NCBI GenBank assembly: GCA_036873135.1
Contig: JAPTYO010000017.1
Span: 11,594,001-11,658,000 of the forward strand
DNA: 64,000 bases
Reading direction: 5' to 3'
From: Clarkia xantiana subsp. parviflora
Lineage: Eukaryota; Streptophyta; Magnoliopsida; Myrtales; Onagraceae
Part shown: in pieces, positions 10,778 to 23,675 of the stretch
Layout of the letters: every line of letters begins with the position of its first letter
Numbering within the stretch: the stretch's first letter is position 1
Program-made: the position numbers and the translations under genes
Notes under the pieces: generated by a model
Database searches by the model: none
Seen by the model: the letters and a program-made list of their open reading frames with translations, nothing else
What the model was told of the DNA's origin: nothing

Positions 10778-12963
10778 TTAAGCCCTACGTAATCCAAGCA
10801 TTTTTACGTGCTTTTCAAAAATCTCCCTACGTAATGGCTCAGTTAAAGGGTCTGCGACCATATTGTCTGTAGGAAAGTATTCTAAAGCGATTATGTTGTC
10901 TTCCAGAACAGATTTAGCATAATTGTATTTCACATCAATGTGCTTTGTCTTACTATGGTACTTTGGATTCTTAACTGCCGCAATGGCTGCCTGACTGTCG
11001 GAATACACCTTCACAGGTTTACTCTTCTTGTCGGTGCCAATTAATGCAGTAAGAAGCCTTTTCAGCCAGACCGCTTCTTGTGCGTTTTTGGAGAGGGCAA
11101 CGAATTCTGATTCCATAGTGGAAAGCGGGACACAAGATTGCTTCTTGCTTACCCATGATATGGCAGCATTAGCAAGGAAGAAAACTCCTCCTGTGATGGA
11201 CTTACAATCATCCGGATCGCCACCGTGGTCGGCGTCACTATAACCGGTCAATTCGAGCCGATCGCCCTCATAGCACAAAACTTAGTCGGCAGTACCTTTC
11301 AGATATCTGATAATTTGTTTTACGGCCTTTAGATGTTGATAACTAGGATCTGACTGGAATCTTGCTACTAGGCCCACAGCGTAACAAATGTCTGGACGAG
11401 TACAGAGCATGGTGTACATTAGACTCCCTACCATGCTTAGATACTCTGCATTTTTCATCTGTTCACATTCCTGCTGGTTTTTCGGGTCATCACGCTTCGA
11501 TAGTGCGCACCCGAACAAAACCGGCGTATCCACGGGTTTAGCATCCAACATTCTGAATCTTTTCAACAGTTTGTTGATATATGATTCCTGAGATAGACAT
11601 AATCTCCGGGTGGCACGATCTCGGGCAATTTTGATGCCTAAGATGTACGTAGCCTCTCCCATGTCTTTCATCTCGAATGCTGATGCTAACCAAGACTTTG
11701 ATTTATTCATAAAACTCACGTAGTTTGCAGCAATTAGTATGTCATCTACGTATAGTGTTATGATGATATACTTAGACCCGGAGGTCTTGGTGTATACACA
11801 GGGATCCTCGTGAAGATTCACGAATCCGTATCCGACGATTTCCTCGTGAAATCTGCGATACCATTGCCGAGACGATTGTTTAAGGCCGTATATAGATCTT
11901 TAGAGTTTGCAAACTTTACGTTCTTTTCCAGGAGTAATGAAACCCTCCGGCTGCTCCATATAGATCTCTTCCTCCAGGTTTCCATGGAGGAATGCAGTCT
12001 TAACATCCATTTGATATAGCTCTAGATCAAGACTAGCAACTAGGGCAAGGATGGCCCTTACTGTGGTGTAACACACAGTTGGTGAGTATGTCTCATCAAA
12101 GTCCACTCCGTGGATTTGGGTATATCCTTTCGCAATTAGTCGAGCTTTGTATCGCTCGATTTCTCCATCAACAGTGAGTTTGAGTTTCAATACCCACTTA
12201 GCTCCTATTGCTCTGCGGTTCGCAGGCAAATCAACTAATGACCAAACTGAATTAGCTTTCATTGAGGTGATTTCATCTTCCATTGTTTTTCTCCATTCCT
12301 TTGCTTGAGATCCTTCCATCGCTTGTTTAACCATTACTGGTTCATCAACAGATGTGAGAGTGAATATTTCGCCTCTCTCAATGGGATACCTTTTAGGGGA
12401 AGTGTGTTGCCTTTGACTGCGTCTTGGCTCACCTATCCCATTTTGAGTTTGACCCATACTCCCACTTGGAATAATGCTTCTTATCAGGGCACTACTCCCA
12501 CTGGGAATGTTGGCGTTACTAGAACTTTGAACAACAACTTTCCTAGGAGGAACCCTTCGTCTCGGAATTTCATCTCCGAGATTAGTTCTTTGATCGCTAG
12601 GATCTGGAACTGGAGCGATCATCCCACTCCCATTTGAAACAATGGGAATTGATGGTAGTTGTGTGTTATGAATGTCAGGTTCTACTTGATTCGCATTCCC
12701 AACAATAGTGATTTGTGTTTGGGGGGAGTGAGCCCTCCCACTGGATTTAAAATGGGGATATTGTCCTCATTAACCAAATCACTTGTTGCTGTGCCAAATC
12801 TCCCACTCGAATAAAGTGGGACCTGAGAATCATCATCATCATGTTCTACTTCGGTCAGAACTTCATCTGTTTTTATCTCTTGAAGCGATGGAAATTCGTT
12901 CTCAAGAAAAGTGACGTCTCTGGATTCATGTTCGTACACACTACCGTTTTCTTGAGCTGACAC
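10778..12963 (-). pseudogene. Copia reverse transcriptase and RNase H
   Basis: Four minus-strand frames cover the C-terminal half of pol. 12963-12682 is a linker. 12622-11900 carries the RT start ([50 protein letters not shown]). 11821-11282 carries the YVDD catalytic motif (LYVDDILIAAN) and the LGIKI and CTRPDICYAVG motifs. 11278-10778 is RNase H (GYSDADHGGD, STMESEFVALS, DSQAAIAAVKN, KHIDVKYN). Frame breaks lie near 12650 and 11850-11900, and an in-frame TAA separates RT from RNase H at 11279-11281. Length and order match copia elements. RT copies the RNA in the particle and RNase H removes the template; this copy cannot make the joined protein. Confidence 0.85.
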
Positions 12964-14094
12964 AAATACATAACCTTTTGAGTTCTCGGAGTATCTTATA
13001 AAGATGCTCTTAAGTCCTCTGGGGCCTAACTTGCCAAATCGGCTGTCAGTTGTATGTGTGTAAGCTGCGCACCCCCAAGGTCGCAGCCCGGTAAGATTTA
13101 ACTCTCTACCAGTCCAGAGCTCCTACGGTGTTGTGTTAACTGCTTTTGATGGGACAAGGTTTACTACATGAGTGGCAGCAAGCAATGCGTCTCCCCAATA
13201 ATAAATTGGTAATTGTGCTTATGACATCATGGTTCTTACCATGTCTAGGAGAGTCCGATTACGACGTTCAGCCACACCATTCTGCTGTGGTGTGTTGGGG
13301 ATCGTCGTTTGACGGGCGATCCCGCTTTCTTTGCATAACTTATCAAACTCATTAGAGATATATTATCCACCTCTGTCGGTGCGAAGGATTTTCACCTTCC
13401 GCTCCTGTTGATTCTCCACGAGCTTCAGAAAGCTTTTAAAGCAATCTATAGCTTCAGATTTGCGAGTAATCAAATGAGTAAACCCAAATCGGGTGTAGTC
13501 ATCAATGAAAGTTACGAAGTATCGCTTTCCATTCCTAGCAGTTACGTTCATTGGTCCACAGACATCGGAATGGATTATCTGCAATGGAAATTCTGCTCGT
13601 TTTGCTTCACCGAATGACTTGTGGGTGGACTTTCCAGCCAGACAGTCATGACATGTGTGTTTGACCACACTGTTTGTTCCGGGTAGAAGCCCTCGTCGAG
13701 CTAACGACTGAATTCTGTCATAGCCTATATGTCCAAGCCGCGAATGCCATCCGGTTGCGTCAGTTTCTGCTTCTTTGGAAGACATTGCATACAAACGATA
13801 TGAATTTACATTGCCATGTAGATCCATGATAAACAAACCATTATAAGAAAAGGCATATCCAAATAAAGTATCCCCTTTATTTATACGAATAAAGGATCTC
13901 TCAAATGACAAAATAAAGTTTTTATCCATAAGAGCAGAAACAGAAACAACGTTCCTACGGATTCTAGGAGCGAAAATGACATTATCTAGAAGTAAGAATT
14001 TTCCATTGCCCATCGGCAATTTGCAAGTCCCTACCCCTATGACTTCAACTTGTGAGTTGTCCCCAATGTATATCCTTTTAGAATCCTTCGGCAA
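12964..14094 (-). pseudogene. Copia integrase
   Basis: The frame at 14094-13363 holds the GAG-pre-integrase zinc module (WHSRLGHIGYD then CHDC, an HHCC pattern) and the start of the integrase core (IIHSDVCGPM, YFVTFIDDYTRF, ending LRTDRGG, which covers the first two catalytic aspartates). After 13363 the frame shifts. Pieces that correspond to the rest of the core, including the region expected to hold the catalytic glutamate, continue in other frames down to about 12970. Integrase would insert the cDNA into the genome. The break after the second Asp motif makes it non-functional. Confidence 0.8.
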
Positions 14095-15012
14095 TCATCT
14101 AAACTTGGCAAATAGTTCTCGATGTGGTCTGTTGCACCTGAATCAAGAATCCAAGACGGATTTGAGTCAGTTAACATGACAGTTGAGGAAACTAAAGCTT
14201 CCTCTACATAACCAAATTCGCATACCTTCTCAGGATGCGATTTGCTGGAACCTACACCATCGCTTATTCGGCGTGGGCTGGAGTTCCCGCAAACTATCTC
14301 AGATTTTAATCTTGGACTACCTTTTTTAGGTGAAGTCAACGTTTTACCGTCAACTGCCAGTTGTTTCTTTCCTTTGTTCCTGAATTTCCTTTTCTTGCGG
14401 CCAGCTTGTCCTGTGGATTTCGGTTCCTTTGATACCGATTTTAATCGAGCCTGTTCCATATCGACTTTTTTTTAGGACTGGTGCAATATCAAGTACGGAA
14501 ATGCTGACAGTAAATATGGCCTTGGTTGCTCTCCAAGACTTCGGGAGGATCCCTATTATGACCTGAATTTTATCTCATTCAGCCATCTGACTGTCATCTT
14601 CCAATGGCTTGAATAGGCGAAGGAGGTCGTATACTTTTTCAAGTATACTCTTACTGTTGTTGTTCAGACATGTTTCTAATGTTGGTATAAGTGTGTGCAG
14701 TGTAACTGCCATGCCAATTCCATATTTTAGAAAGACGGCATCCCAGATGTCCTTTGTCGTCGGATCATCCTTATAGCGGACATAGAAATCTTCTGACATT
14801 TACAACAGTATCAGCTCCTTTGCTTTCTTGTCATCTTGCTCCCACTTAAAGTGGGCAAATGCCAGATCTTTGGTGAGTCCGATATTTGGGTAATTCATGG
14901 TTATTTGTATGTGGTCACACAGACCTTGTGCTTCCAAAATCGTAATGACGCGTTTGCTCCACGAGTCATAATTCGTCTCAACTAATAGCTCAGATTCACA
15001 TGATAATGCCAT
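14037..15012 (-). pseudogene. Copia Gag and aspartic protease
   Basis: 15012-14800 and 14799-14575 are two adjacent Gag frames of the UBN2 type (LLVETNYDSWSKRV at the N-terminus; KYGIGMAVTLHTL in the second). A TAA at the junction and a one-base-type shift interrupt them. 14459-14037 starts in a Lys/Arg-rich basic segment and then carries the protease motif WILDSGATDH, the standard copia catalytic Asp-Ser-Gly. No CCHC knuckle is visible, and it should lie in the broken zone around 14470-14570. Gag would form the particle shell and the protease would cleave Gag-Pol. Confidence 0.8.
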
Positions 15013-17115
15013 CTATTCATCGATAACAACACTAGGTTGGGAAGATAACAACATTTTGACAGAATTGCATACATCGGATTGTCTATTATGAAGGAATACG
15101 ACGAATAGTGATTCTTTAGTCACTAAACCAAACCAACCTTCAATAAACCGAGGAAGGGGGTGTCGTGAAAGAATTCACACTATTGTCGTTTTCAATCTAA
15201 TAGATCAGTCTTTTGAAAACGGCTATTCTATTGCAAATTACCGGAACGGGAATTTTCAAATAAGCATACCCGATCTTGGCTTTCCCAAGGCCCTTATGTT
15301 TTTGTAAAATTATTCGACAATTTACGCATGCATATTTATAATTATACTACATCTAGCAAATCATCATACCATGCCAAAAATATCGAACACAACATGCTTA
15401 CGCGTCATGCGTCTAATGTTCCTAACATATATAATTCTACGTAAAGTAAATTATCACATGCGTTCTATTGTGAACATCCTAGTATATGCGTCAAAACATG
15501 CAATATCCGCACACATCATGCATAATTGACGACTGGAATTTTCGGTTTTATAAAACACTTTGAAAATATTAGGGGTTGTTTTGCAATTCATGCTTACAAT
15601 CAATCATGCGAATTTCTAGCCATGGATTCTAGGCACTTTCAATCAGCATAGCATGTCTATCCTATTGCGCAAACCATATATTTAAATCCCAGAGCTCAAT
15701 GCTCGCAATATAATATCCAGCTAGCTTGACTAAGTCAAGACGACAGTTCTAATTATATCAAAATATATGATGCAGAAAGTAAACAATTGCAAATCAGCCC
15801 ACTAATTTAATACAGTCCCAAAAACATGCATGTCCGAGATCCATCCCCATAATCGAAACCAGGCATTAGGGTTTTGATTGAAACCGTGTATTCAAACACA
15901 AACCCTAAGAGTACTGTTTAGGCTAATTTTAAAGTTCGAAAACATTTTGGATTTAAAATTTGACATCCTATTTTATTGAACAATTTAAAATTTCCTAAAA
16001 TTTTAGACTAGTTCGGTCCAAAATTTTAAAATCCGGTTCAACTCGGTCTGATTTTAAAAATTCCGTTTTGGTCAGAAACGGTTCAATAAAATAAAATAGT
16101 GGTTCGGTTTATCACTCAAAACCGGTTAGGTTAGGTTCAATTTAGTTACTACGGTCCGACCCGACCCGACTAGGTCGACCCGATTAAGAAAACCCGGATT
16201 GGTTTTATCCGTTCCGGTTTAGCAATTGGACCGGACCATAAACCCTAGGTTCGGCCGAAATATGTCTTGTGGGCTAAATAGGGTTTTAAAGTCCACTAAA
16301 AACTTAACTTAGTCACCAAGAAATAATAATTATTTAAAATAATTTCCAATATTGCTAATATATATATATAGTTCGGCACATACATTATTTATATATATAA
16401 ATATTGTCAAGATTCTATCTATAAGCTGTAAATCAATTAACAATATAAACATATATATATAATTAATGGGCCAAATCTCTCTATATATATAAATATTGTC
16501 AAAAATATATTTAGGGATAAAATATATAGACAATATATCTTCTTAATCTTTTTAAGTAACTAAATCCTATCAATATATCTTTTTCCCTATCTTTTAGCTA
16601 TATATATTGATAGTTAATATATTTTACAATATTATATTATAAACCTATCCATATTTTTCAACTTATAGATATATAGTTACCTATTAATAAAATTTAAAAA
16701 TGGCAACATATATATTTTTATATTAGTGCCGAATTTTAAAGTCTTGGGGACCAAGAAAATTAATTTTTTTTACCTAAAATACCCCTAGTGTTTTTGGCAC
16801 AAACATGCAAAGTTGGAAATGTTGTCAAATTTTAAGATCAAACCCTAACTTGATCATGAATCCAAAAGGTGTTCTTGATAAAACTCATGGTGTTCTTGAA
16901 GATTATGAACATCAACCTCATATTTAAACCCAAATTTTCGGCTATGATCTATAAAAACATGTAAACTTTGAAAATTTAAAGTTTTTAAAGATCAAACACA
17001 TAAATATAGCTAAAAATTTCGGATTTCTTCATGGTGTTCGTAAACATCAAAATTTTCGGTTTTTATGAAATTCCAAGAACATTAGTTTATCAAAATTTCA
17101 AGAACTCCTAACCGG
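15013..17115 (-). other. Copia leader region, no gene recognised
   Basis: This 2.1-kb AT-rich segment lies between the primer binding site and gag. It has many tatata tracts (16360-16720), a block of ggttcggt/accggtt motifs at 16010-16260 and no open frame of note. It is long for a copia leader, so an older insertion may be hidden in it. Confidence 0.4.
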
Positions 17116-17127
17116 GCTCTGATACCA
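17116..17127 (-). other. Primer binding site, initiator Met-tRNA
   Basis: The minus strand reads TGGTATCAGAGC one base after the LTR end, matching the 3' end of plant initiator tRNA-Met used by most copia elements. It fixes the inner edge of the LTR at 17129. Confidence 0.9.
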
Positions 17128-17128
17128 C

Positions 17129-17692
17129 TGTTGGATTACGGAGACGTAATACTACAGAATGCTAAACGTGTACTAGCAAGAAATCTAATCTACGCAGCGG
17201 AATTAGTACACATACATTTTAGCTTTCCTGACCAAGAACAATGTGGAGGGAGTTCTGATCCTCCGGTCGGAACCACGTGCAAGTTCTTCGTTAGAAGAAG
17301 TCCCACGCGATGTAGCTCCACAACAAGACCTCTGATCGATTCTTCAACGGAGATGGAACCTCGGACTTGATGTTGATGGTGCCGAAATATTAGACTAAGG
17401 TGACAAGTTTTCTCAATGGAGATCCTTGTTCTTAATTGTGTGTTTAAACCCTTAGGAGTCACCCCTATATATAGTATTGGGTGGAGTTGCCAAAAGGCAA
17501 CTCCAACCAATGTGGTACTAGGGTTTCGGCCGAACCATGCATAATAAGGGGGGAGGCCCATTTTGGGTCTCCCTTATCAATTACTAATTGGATTTGGCCC
17601 AATTAGCCCAGATTGACAATTACCTAATTAACTTAGGTAATTCCCTTAATTAACGGGCTCCTATTACGGCGCCACGTCGCCATATGCTAACA
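17129..17692 (-). repeat. 5' LTR of the copia element
   Basis: The minus strand runs from TGTTAGCATA (17692) to TAATCCAACA (17129), so the ends are TG...CA with inverted TGTTRG termini. A TATA box (ctatatata) lies at about 17463-17475 on the minus strand. The inner boundary is fixed by the primer site. The outer boundary at 17692 is inferred from the TGTT start and could be 17700. Confidence 0.65.
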
Positions 17693-17701
17693 TGTATGCA
17701 T

Positions 17702-17915
17702 GACTTTATGGTTAGTTTAAAATCACCAAAGTGTTTGAACTAGAATGATAATATTATGCATGAATGAGGCATTTACGATCATCATGACTTTATAGTTAGT
17801 TTCTAATCACCAAATTGATTGAACTAGATGATAAGGTTATGGTTTAATGAGACATTAGTATCAACGTGACTTTATTGTTTGTTTCTAGTCACCAAAGTGA
17901 CAGAACTAGAATGTG
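17702..17915. repeat. Tandem repeat, about 83 bp, three copies
   Basis: Copies start at 17702, 17786 and 17868 with gacttta and contain a diverged tcaccaaa...gaactaga core. They lie just outside the copia LTR. Confidence 0.75.
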
Positions 17916-17945
17916 TTGTCATGCTTAAAGAAAATCAATTATTAT

Positions 17946-18615
17946 ATGCATGAAAATATAATTTAAGTAGGTTATTGTCACCAAAGTGGCTAATCTAGAA
18001 TATTTATTTACTTCATGCGTATAATATAATGGTAATGTCTAAATAAAGATAAATAATTATATGCATAACTTATATTTTAAGTAGATTATTGTCACCAAAG
18101 TGGCTAATCTAGAATGTTTATTTGTGTCGTGCATATAATACAATTGTCATTTATCCACTATAATGATGAAATGCTATTACTGTTTACAAGTTGATAAATT
18201 GACATTTACAGGTTACTAGAATTTTAGGATTTTTCCAAAGGTGAATCACTTTCTATAACTTGTAAACATGATGGGATAATTAAGATCTTTTGGTTTTGTA
18301 TATTTGTATATCCAAAGATAACTTATATATTTAACCAAAGATTTTCTTTAATTGTCCAATAATGTTATGGAATTGAATTAAGATTCATGTATTATAGTCG
18401 TTGCCCAAAGATCGATTATATTATACATTGATAATTTCCAAATAATGTTATGGCATTTAATTAAGATTAGTGTATTATAGTCGTTGCCCAAATGTCGACT
18501 ATAATATACTCTTATTGATTATCTTAATCTGTAATCACTTATTTCCTAATTGGCATTTACTTAATGATAGTATATTATAGTTGTTGCCCAAAGGTCGACT
18601 ATGATATACTCTGAA
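17946..18615. repeat. Two further tandem repeat families
   Basis: A unit of about 114 bp (ttgtcaccaaagtggctaat core) is present twice at 17962-18150. A unit of about 80-105 bp with the core attatagtcgttgcccaaa is present three times between 18355 and 18615. All share caaag motifs with the neighbouring 83-bp repeat, so the three families may have one origin. Confidence 0.7.
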
Positions 18616-19905
18616 TGATTATCTGATTCTATAATAGCTTATTTTATGAATGATCAAATATGTAATTTGCAGCTATTATAGTTAATTCGCGTGTATGTTC
18701 TGTTATTGTGTTTAATAGGTTTGACTTTCTAAAGTGTGTAAGTCGGATTCTTATGAAGTTAATAGGTCCTGACTTAACACAATTAAATAGTATCTTTATG
18801 GGTACACAACTTAAGTAGAAAGTCAAATCATAAAGTATAAAAACGATATAACAGAGTAAATCTTAAGTTTATGCAAATAATATTGTTGTCTTATTCCACA
18901 AACACTAAAGAAAGAAAATTATGAAGTTTTTGTGGATGAAAGAACAAATTATGTAATGTCACTCGTATGTACAAACTTACACCATTAAATTTTGAGTTGT
19001 ATATTTTGTAGAATTTTGAGTTGGCTAATTTATTGAGCAAGATTAAAGACCTTAAGAATGACTAGAGACAACTCAATATTTATGAGAGCACTACAAAGTG
19101 TTCATTAATTGATATTAAGTTAGTTCGTATGTTTATGAAGAATAATGAAGATAAGAAAGTCACATGTCAACCGTGCATAAAGGAGTGCTACTAAAAGGTT
19201 AGTGCAATTGTTTTTTCATACATGAATAAAATGCAATATTTCGTATCTCTCTTATTGCATGATTATTTATACGGAAAATTAATAAGTATCAAGAATAGGG
19301 GGATAATTTGTATATCTTCTTGAACTTATGAATTAATGTTTATTTTTTAAGTATTATGATATAATGAAGTTAATCACGTTTATTAATGTTATTAACGTTA
19401 TGACTATATCTATTTGCTTAAGAAATTAGATAGAAACGTGAAAGCTTATAATGTCTGATATGTGCGGTGACTTTTAAGAGAAATGTATAGAAGTATGATA
19501 TGTGTGGTGTCATTTAGTTCATTAGTAAGATTTCTTAAGAGAACATGTCATACATTTATGAAAATAGTATTGTGGGAAAATATAATCAAACTTTGAAAGT
19601 TACAGTTAAGAGTTAGATAAGTAAATCTCTTTTACCCAGTAAAGACACATAAGTTGTGGATGTATGAGTTAAGTCTGAGATCCCTTAAAGGCAGTTCCAA
19701 CCTCTTAATGATTTGTGCGTTGGAAGGGAGTTTGGTTAAGACACCGTTTGTTTGAGGTTGTATACTAAAAGTAATTATTTATGATCCACATGAAATAATG
19801 GATTCTTGAATGAAATGTTTATTCTAGCTCAACATTAAAAGATCCAAAGGGTATATGCTTACTTTCTTAACTGATGTCCGAAATTGAAGAAACCGGTTAT
19901 GTTAA
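18616..19905. other. AT-rich DNA, no gene recognised
   Basis: No coding pattern or RNA gene is visible. It is probably the interior of the old non-autonomous copia-type element whose 3' LTR is at 22685, interrupted by the two small elements described next. Confidence 0.3.
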
Positions 19906-19915
19906 TTTTAAGAAT

Positions 19916-20554
19916 GGTTAAGAACACAATAGGGGCCTGAATGTTTGCCCATGTTGTCAAAAGGGGTATGAATTGAAAAATGGTATTATTAAGGGCCTGA
20001 ATTTTCATGTTTGTGTTTTTTCGGGTTTCCGTCCAAATTTTCTGTTAAATGTAACGGAACCACGTGAAATGACAGAATTACCCTTTTGCAATTATTATAC
20101 AATTTATCAGTTTAATTAATGAAATGTGAAATGTCTAAAATACCCATGCACACTAATTATGCCCTTAAGACCACCACGGCTCCGGCCACCGCCCCGGCGA
20201 CCACCACCCTGACTCCGGCAACCACCACCCGGCTCCGGTGACCACCACCGGCGACCACCACCGGCGATCGGAGCTTTTTTGGCGGTCGCCGGAGTCGTGG
20301 TGGTGGTCGCCGGAGACGTGGTGGCTTAAAGGGTATTTTTTCGTCTTTTTAGGTCAAGCATGTGAGGGGCACACTTTGGTCGGAGGACATTTTCGGGTTT
20401 TTAGTTTATTTTCGGTCACATGCCAACCATGTGATCACTTTCTGTCACTTTTAACAGAAAAAATAGACGGAGACCTCTCATATAAACATAACTCAAAATT
20501 CAGGCCCTTAATAATATCATTTTTCAATTTAGGCCCCTATTGTGTTCTTGAACC
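19916..20554. mobile_element. Non-autonomous Mutator-like element, 639 bp
   Basis: Terminal inverted repeats start ggttaagaacacaatagggg on the left and, on the opposite strand, ggttcaagaacacaatagg on the right; they continue with gaps for about 100 bp. Perfect 10-bp target duplications (ttttaagaat) flank it at 19906-19915 and 20555-20564, the size made by Mutator-type transposases. The centre (20170-20330) is a GC-rich block of ccaccaccgg repeats that can fold on itself. There is no transposase. Confidence 0.85.
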
Positions 20555-20779
20555 TTTTAAGAATGATGAAATTAGTGGGAGTGTCTAAAAGATAATATGT
20601 GGATATTAACGTAAATGATAGACATTGTCTATCTGCATGAATACATTATTCGCATGTATTAGAATATAGTTCCACTAGTTGAATGAAATTTTCAACATAA
20701 GGGATAATGTTCGAAAGACATGATACTCCATAAAGAAAGAAAAATATAATCATCTGTAAAGTTAAATCATTTAAGAATA

Positions 20780-21387
20780 GGGTTAAATGTACTTTTCATA
20801 CCACATGTTTGATCGAATGTGCCTTTTAGTACTGGATGTTTAGTTTTGTATACTTTTGGTACCAAACGTTTGAAAAAATGTGGCTTTTGGTATATCCGTT
20901 AGTTGGCCGTTAGTTTTGGCCGTTAAATGACATGTGCAAGTCACGTGATCGACTCGAAACTTTTGATTTTGTTCAATTTATTCCCTCGGATAGATTCCTA
21001 ACTTTTATTTTGTTTAACTTAGTCATAACACTTCAAAATTGGACCCAATTAAACCAATCGAATTCAATTGACATAGCCCCATTTGGGTCAAATTTACCCA
21101 ATTGGGGATAGGTCCCAATTGGGTTCGATTTTGAAGCTTTAGGACTAAATTAAACAAAATAAAAGTTATGAATATATTTGAGGGACTAAATTGAACAAAA
21201 TTAAAAGTTTAGAGTCGATCACGTGACTTGCACATGTCATTTAATGGCCAAAACTAACGGCCAACTAACGGATGTACCAAAAGCCACATTTTTTCAAACG
21301 TTTGGTACTAAAAGTATACAAAACTAAATAACCAGTACTAAAAGCCACATTCGGTCAAACATGTGGTATGAAAAGTACCTTTAACCA
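20780..21387. mobile_element. Non-autonomous Mutator-like element, 608 bp
   Basis: Almost the whole element is a long inverted repeat: gggttaaatgtacttttcat on the left pairs with the right end (which reads aggtacttttcataccacat on the minus strand), and similarity continues to the centre. Flanks ttaagaata (20771-20779) and tttagaata (21388-21396) match at 8 of 9 bases, a Mutator-size target duplication. Each arm carries a tcacgtga palindrome. It has no transposase and is related in arm sequence to the nested pair at 26.4-28.0 kb. Confidence 0.85.
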
Positions 21388-21396
21388 TTTAGAATA

Positions 21397-22673
21397 ACAT
21401 TACGAAAACTTGTTATTCTGGAAGTTGGTTTACTTGTAAGATTCAGATATTAATAAATATTTTTTCGGTTTCATTCCCACAATATATAATGTTATGAAGT
21501 TTATATTTCTCAATTAATGAATGGTCATTTTAGAAATCAATTTATAGGATAAAAAATGTTCTCACGAATGGTTTAGTAAGTGACTTTACAGCAGTATGAA
21601 CCGTAAGATTAGTGGGAATATGCATATACTTTACCTATATAATTGATTATTTCTGGCTCAGATTTAAATGATTAAGTATTATGATTCTCTCTGAAATTAA
21701 GATGAAAGTTAATGTGAGAGACAATTTATGTGACAATGATTAAATTAAAAAATTTAATAGAGTCACAGTTACAGTTGGATTGTCTCAGAAAGCTCACATT
21801 GAAATGATCTTAAAAGGGAGTATAATTCTCGAATGCTGCAAATAAAGTCCTAATGCACCTACAAGAATATGTGAATGCATTTATGTTCGTGTAGATTCAG
21901 ATTTAAGGGATATCTTGACAGTTGAAAGTCCACTTTTAATTAATTGTTCATTTTATGTGTTGGAGCAATATTATAGAAAAGTGGTAATTATCTGTCGTTA
22001 TCAATAATGTAAAATAAGGCTTTAGCATGTTTTATCATGCATTAAGGACTGTGGGACTTATTTCAGGGCTTAAGGTCGTCGACACCGTTACCAAGTCGCT
22101 GAAAAATTTATCGTAATTACACCACATTAATTTCTTCGTCAAAACGACAAGTATTAAAAGGTGCAAACTTATGGAATGAAAGTTTATTGTCGTTAAGAAA
22201 AAAATTCAGAAACAAGAGTGTCTGTCGGCATAATGGCCAAGATGACAATGATGTATTTAAATGAATGTTTACAACTAATGACATTAAAAGAAGCATGCAA
22301 ATAATGAGTCTTAGTTGTAAAGCTGATGACGATGATGTTTGACACTCTGAGCTCAATGATATGTTTCTGACTCCAATGTTTTCCTGTTAATTATGATTGT
22401 GTACACATAAAGTTTATGATAACGGGATAACCTTGTGCAAAGCCTTACTCGGACCGTGATGTGTTTATATATATTACTTACAGGCTTACATTTGATAAGA
22501 TGTAATTGTCGTGGTATATGGAAGGGAGTATGCTGCTTAAATAAGTGTATGACCGCCATAACTCGCATTTATAGATTATTGAATGTGAGTGATTAGGATG
22601 AACGTAAATGTTAGATTTTACGCGCGCCTTATGTTATTCCATAAAGATGTAAGACTTATGAAATTATCTGGCC
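21397..22673. other. AT-rich DNA, no gene recognised
   Basis: I see no credible coding region. It leads up to a polypurine tract and LTR start at 22674-22685 and is probably the interior of that old element. Confidence 0.3.
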
Positions 22674-23030
22674 AAGTGGGAGAATGTAAGAATATATATT
22701 TGATGTTACAATATATATTCTAATTATGTGGCCAGATAATATTAATGAATATAGATATATTGAATAATGTATTATATTATATCAATATATGTCTTTATGG
22801 AATGTATTTAATCTAGACCGTTCAATTGGTTACTTGATGGACGTACCAGATTAGAGTTAATATTATAAATAGGTCATCTGTCCATGCCCATAAAGTGATG
22901 CAGAGATAATGAACGGTTCCGTCAACTATTCTCTGACAGAAAGGAAGGGAAAGGGAGAGAAGGTTCATATTCACAGAGAAACACATCTTGGATCATCAGT
23001 CCGGGAAGATCAATGGAACCGAAATCAATT
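22674..23030 (+). repeat. Polypurine tract and 3' LTR of a copia-type element
   Basis: The tract aagtgggagaa at 22674-22684, typical of copia elements, is followed by TGTAAGAATA at 22685. A TATA box (tataaata) lies at about 22864, as expected inside an LTR. An inverted pair (attatctggcca / tggccagataat) straddles the LTR start. The right end is not fixed; 23030 is an estimate. No reverse transcriptase is found upstream on the plus strand, so the parent element was non-autonomous or heavily deleted. Confidence 0.45.
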
Positions 23031-23652
23031 ACCGAGTAAGTCTTTCCTCACTATACTTTAATCCTCATAAAGCATAATCAAGATCCTGGCAATTAGGGTT
23101 TGTAAATCTAACATAAACAAGTTAGAAGTATATATATGCAAATTAGAATAATAAATCGGAAGTGCATTATATATATAGTATTAAAAGTCGATGCTTAAAA
23201 GAACTAGACCCTATCAATGAATGATACGGCAACTGCTGTCTGGTGTGTACATAAATATGCATTTTCATTGCTAAACACAATATTATAAAATTATATGGGA
23301 CATTATTAGGGTCAGAAGGTATCCTATCCTAGTAAGTCTCAAGAAAATGATGTATTATTGAGTATATATATCGAAAATAAAGTCAAAATAATTTTAAAAA
23401 TTAGATTAGATTAATAAAAATGTAATGTAATAATAATTGGTGTAAGCATTTAATGGGAAGTAGCAAAAGCCAAAGGAAGACGACGTAGATGATGATTTTT
23501 GTTAATTGTGAAGCCAATTTTTTTATACTTATAATAATAATTCTTGATATTATTATTAATAAAGAAAAAAAATACTAAATCCTATTATTATTATTATTAT
23601 TATTTAAAAAAGCCCAGGTAGAAGCCCAGTTAGATTCTGAGCTCCATTTTAT

Positions 23653-23675
23653 GGCGCCAACGGTTGCTTCCCGCC
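23653..23675 (+). promoter_or_regulatory. E2F-like and MSA-like sites upstream of the host gene
   Basis: ggcgccaa (23653-23660) and ttcccgcc (23668-23675) fit plant E2F sites. The overlapping ccaacggtt (23657-23665) fits the core of the M-phase-specific activator element bound by three-repeat MYB factors. All lie 160-183 bp before the ATG at 23836, with a third gcccgcc at 23691. The clustering is seen in the sequence; cell-cycle control is inferred. Confidence 0.5.

Larger units (their letters stand above)
10778..17692 (-). mobile_element. Ty1/copia retrotransposon, defective, 3' LTR missing
   Basis: In minus-strand order this shows a 5' LTR (17692-17129), a Met-tRNA primer site, a 2.1-kb leader, gag, protease, integrase, reverse transcriptase and RNase H. 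Integrase before reverse transcriptase is the copia order. The reading frame is broken at least six times. To the left of the RNase H stop (10778) no copy of the LTR is found, so the 3' end was lost by deletion or replaced. Without the second LTR no target duplication or age can be given. Confidence 0.85.
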
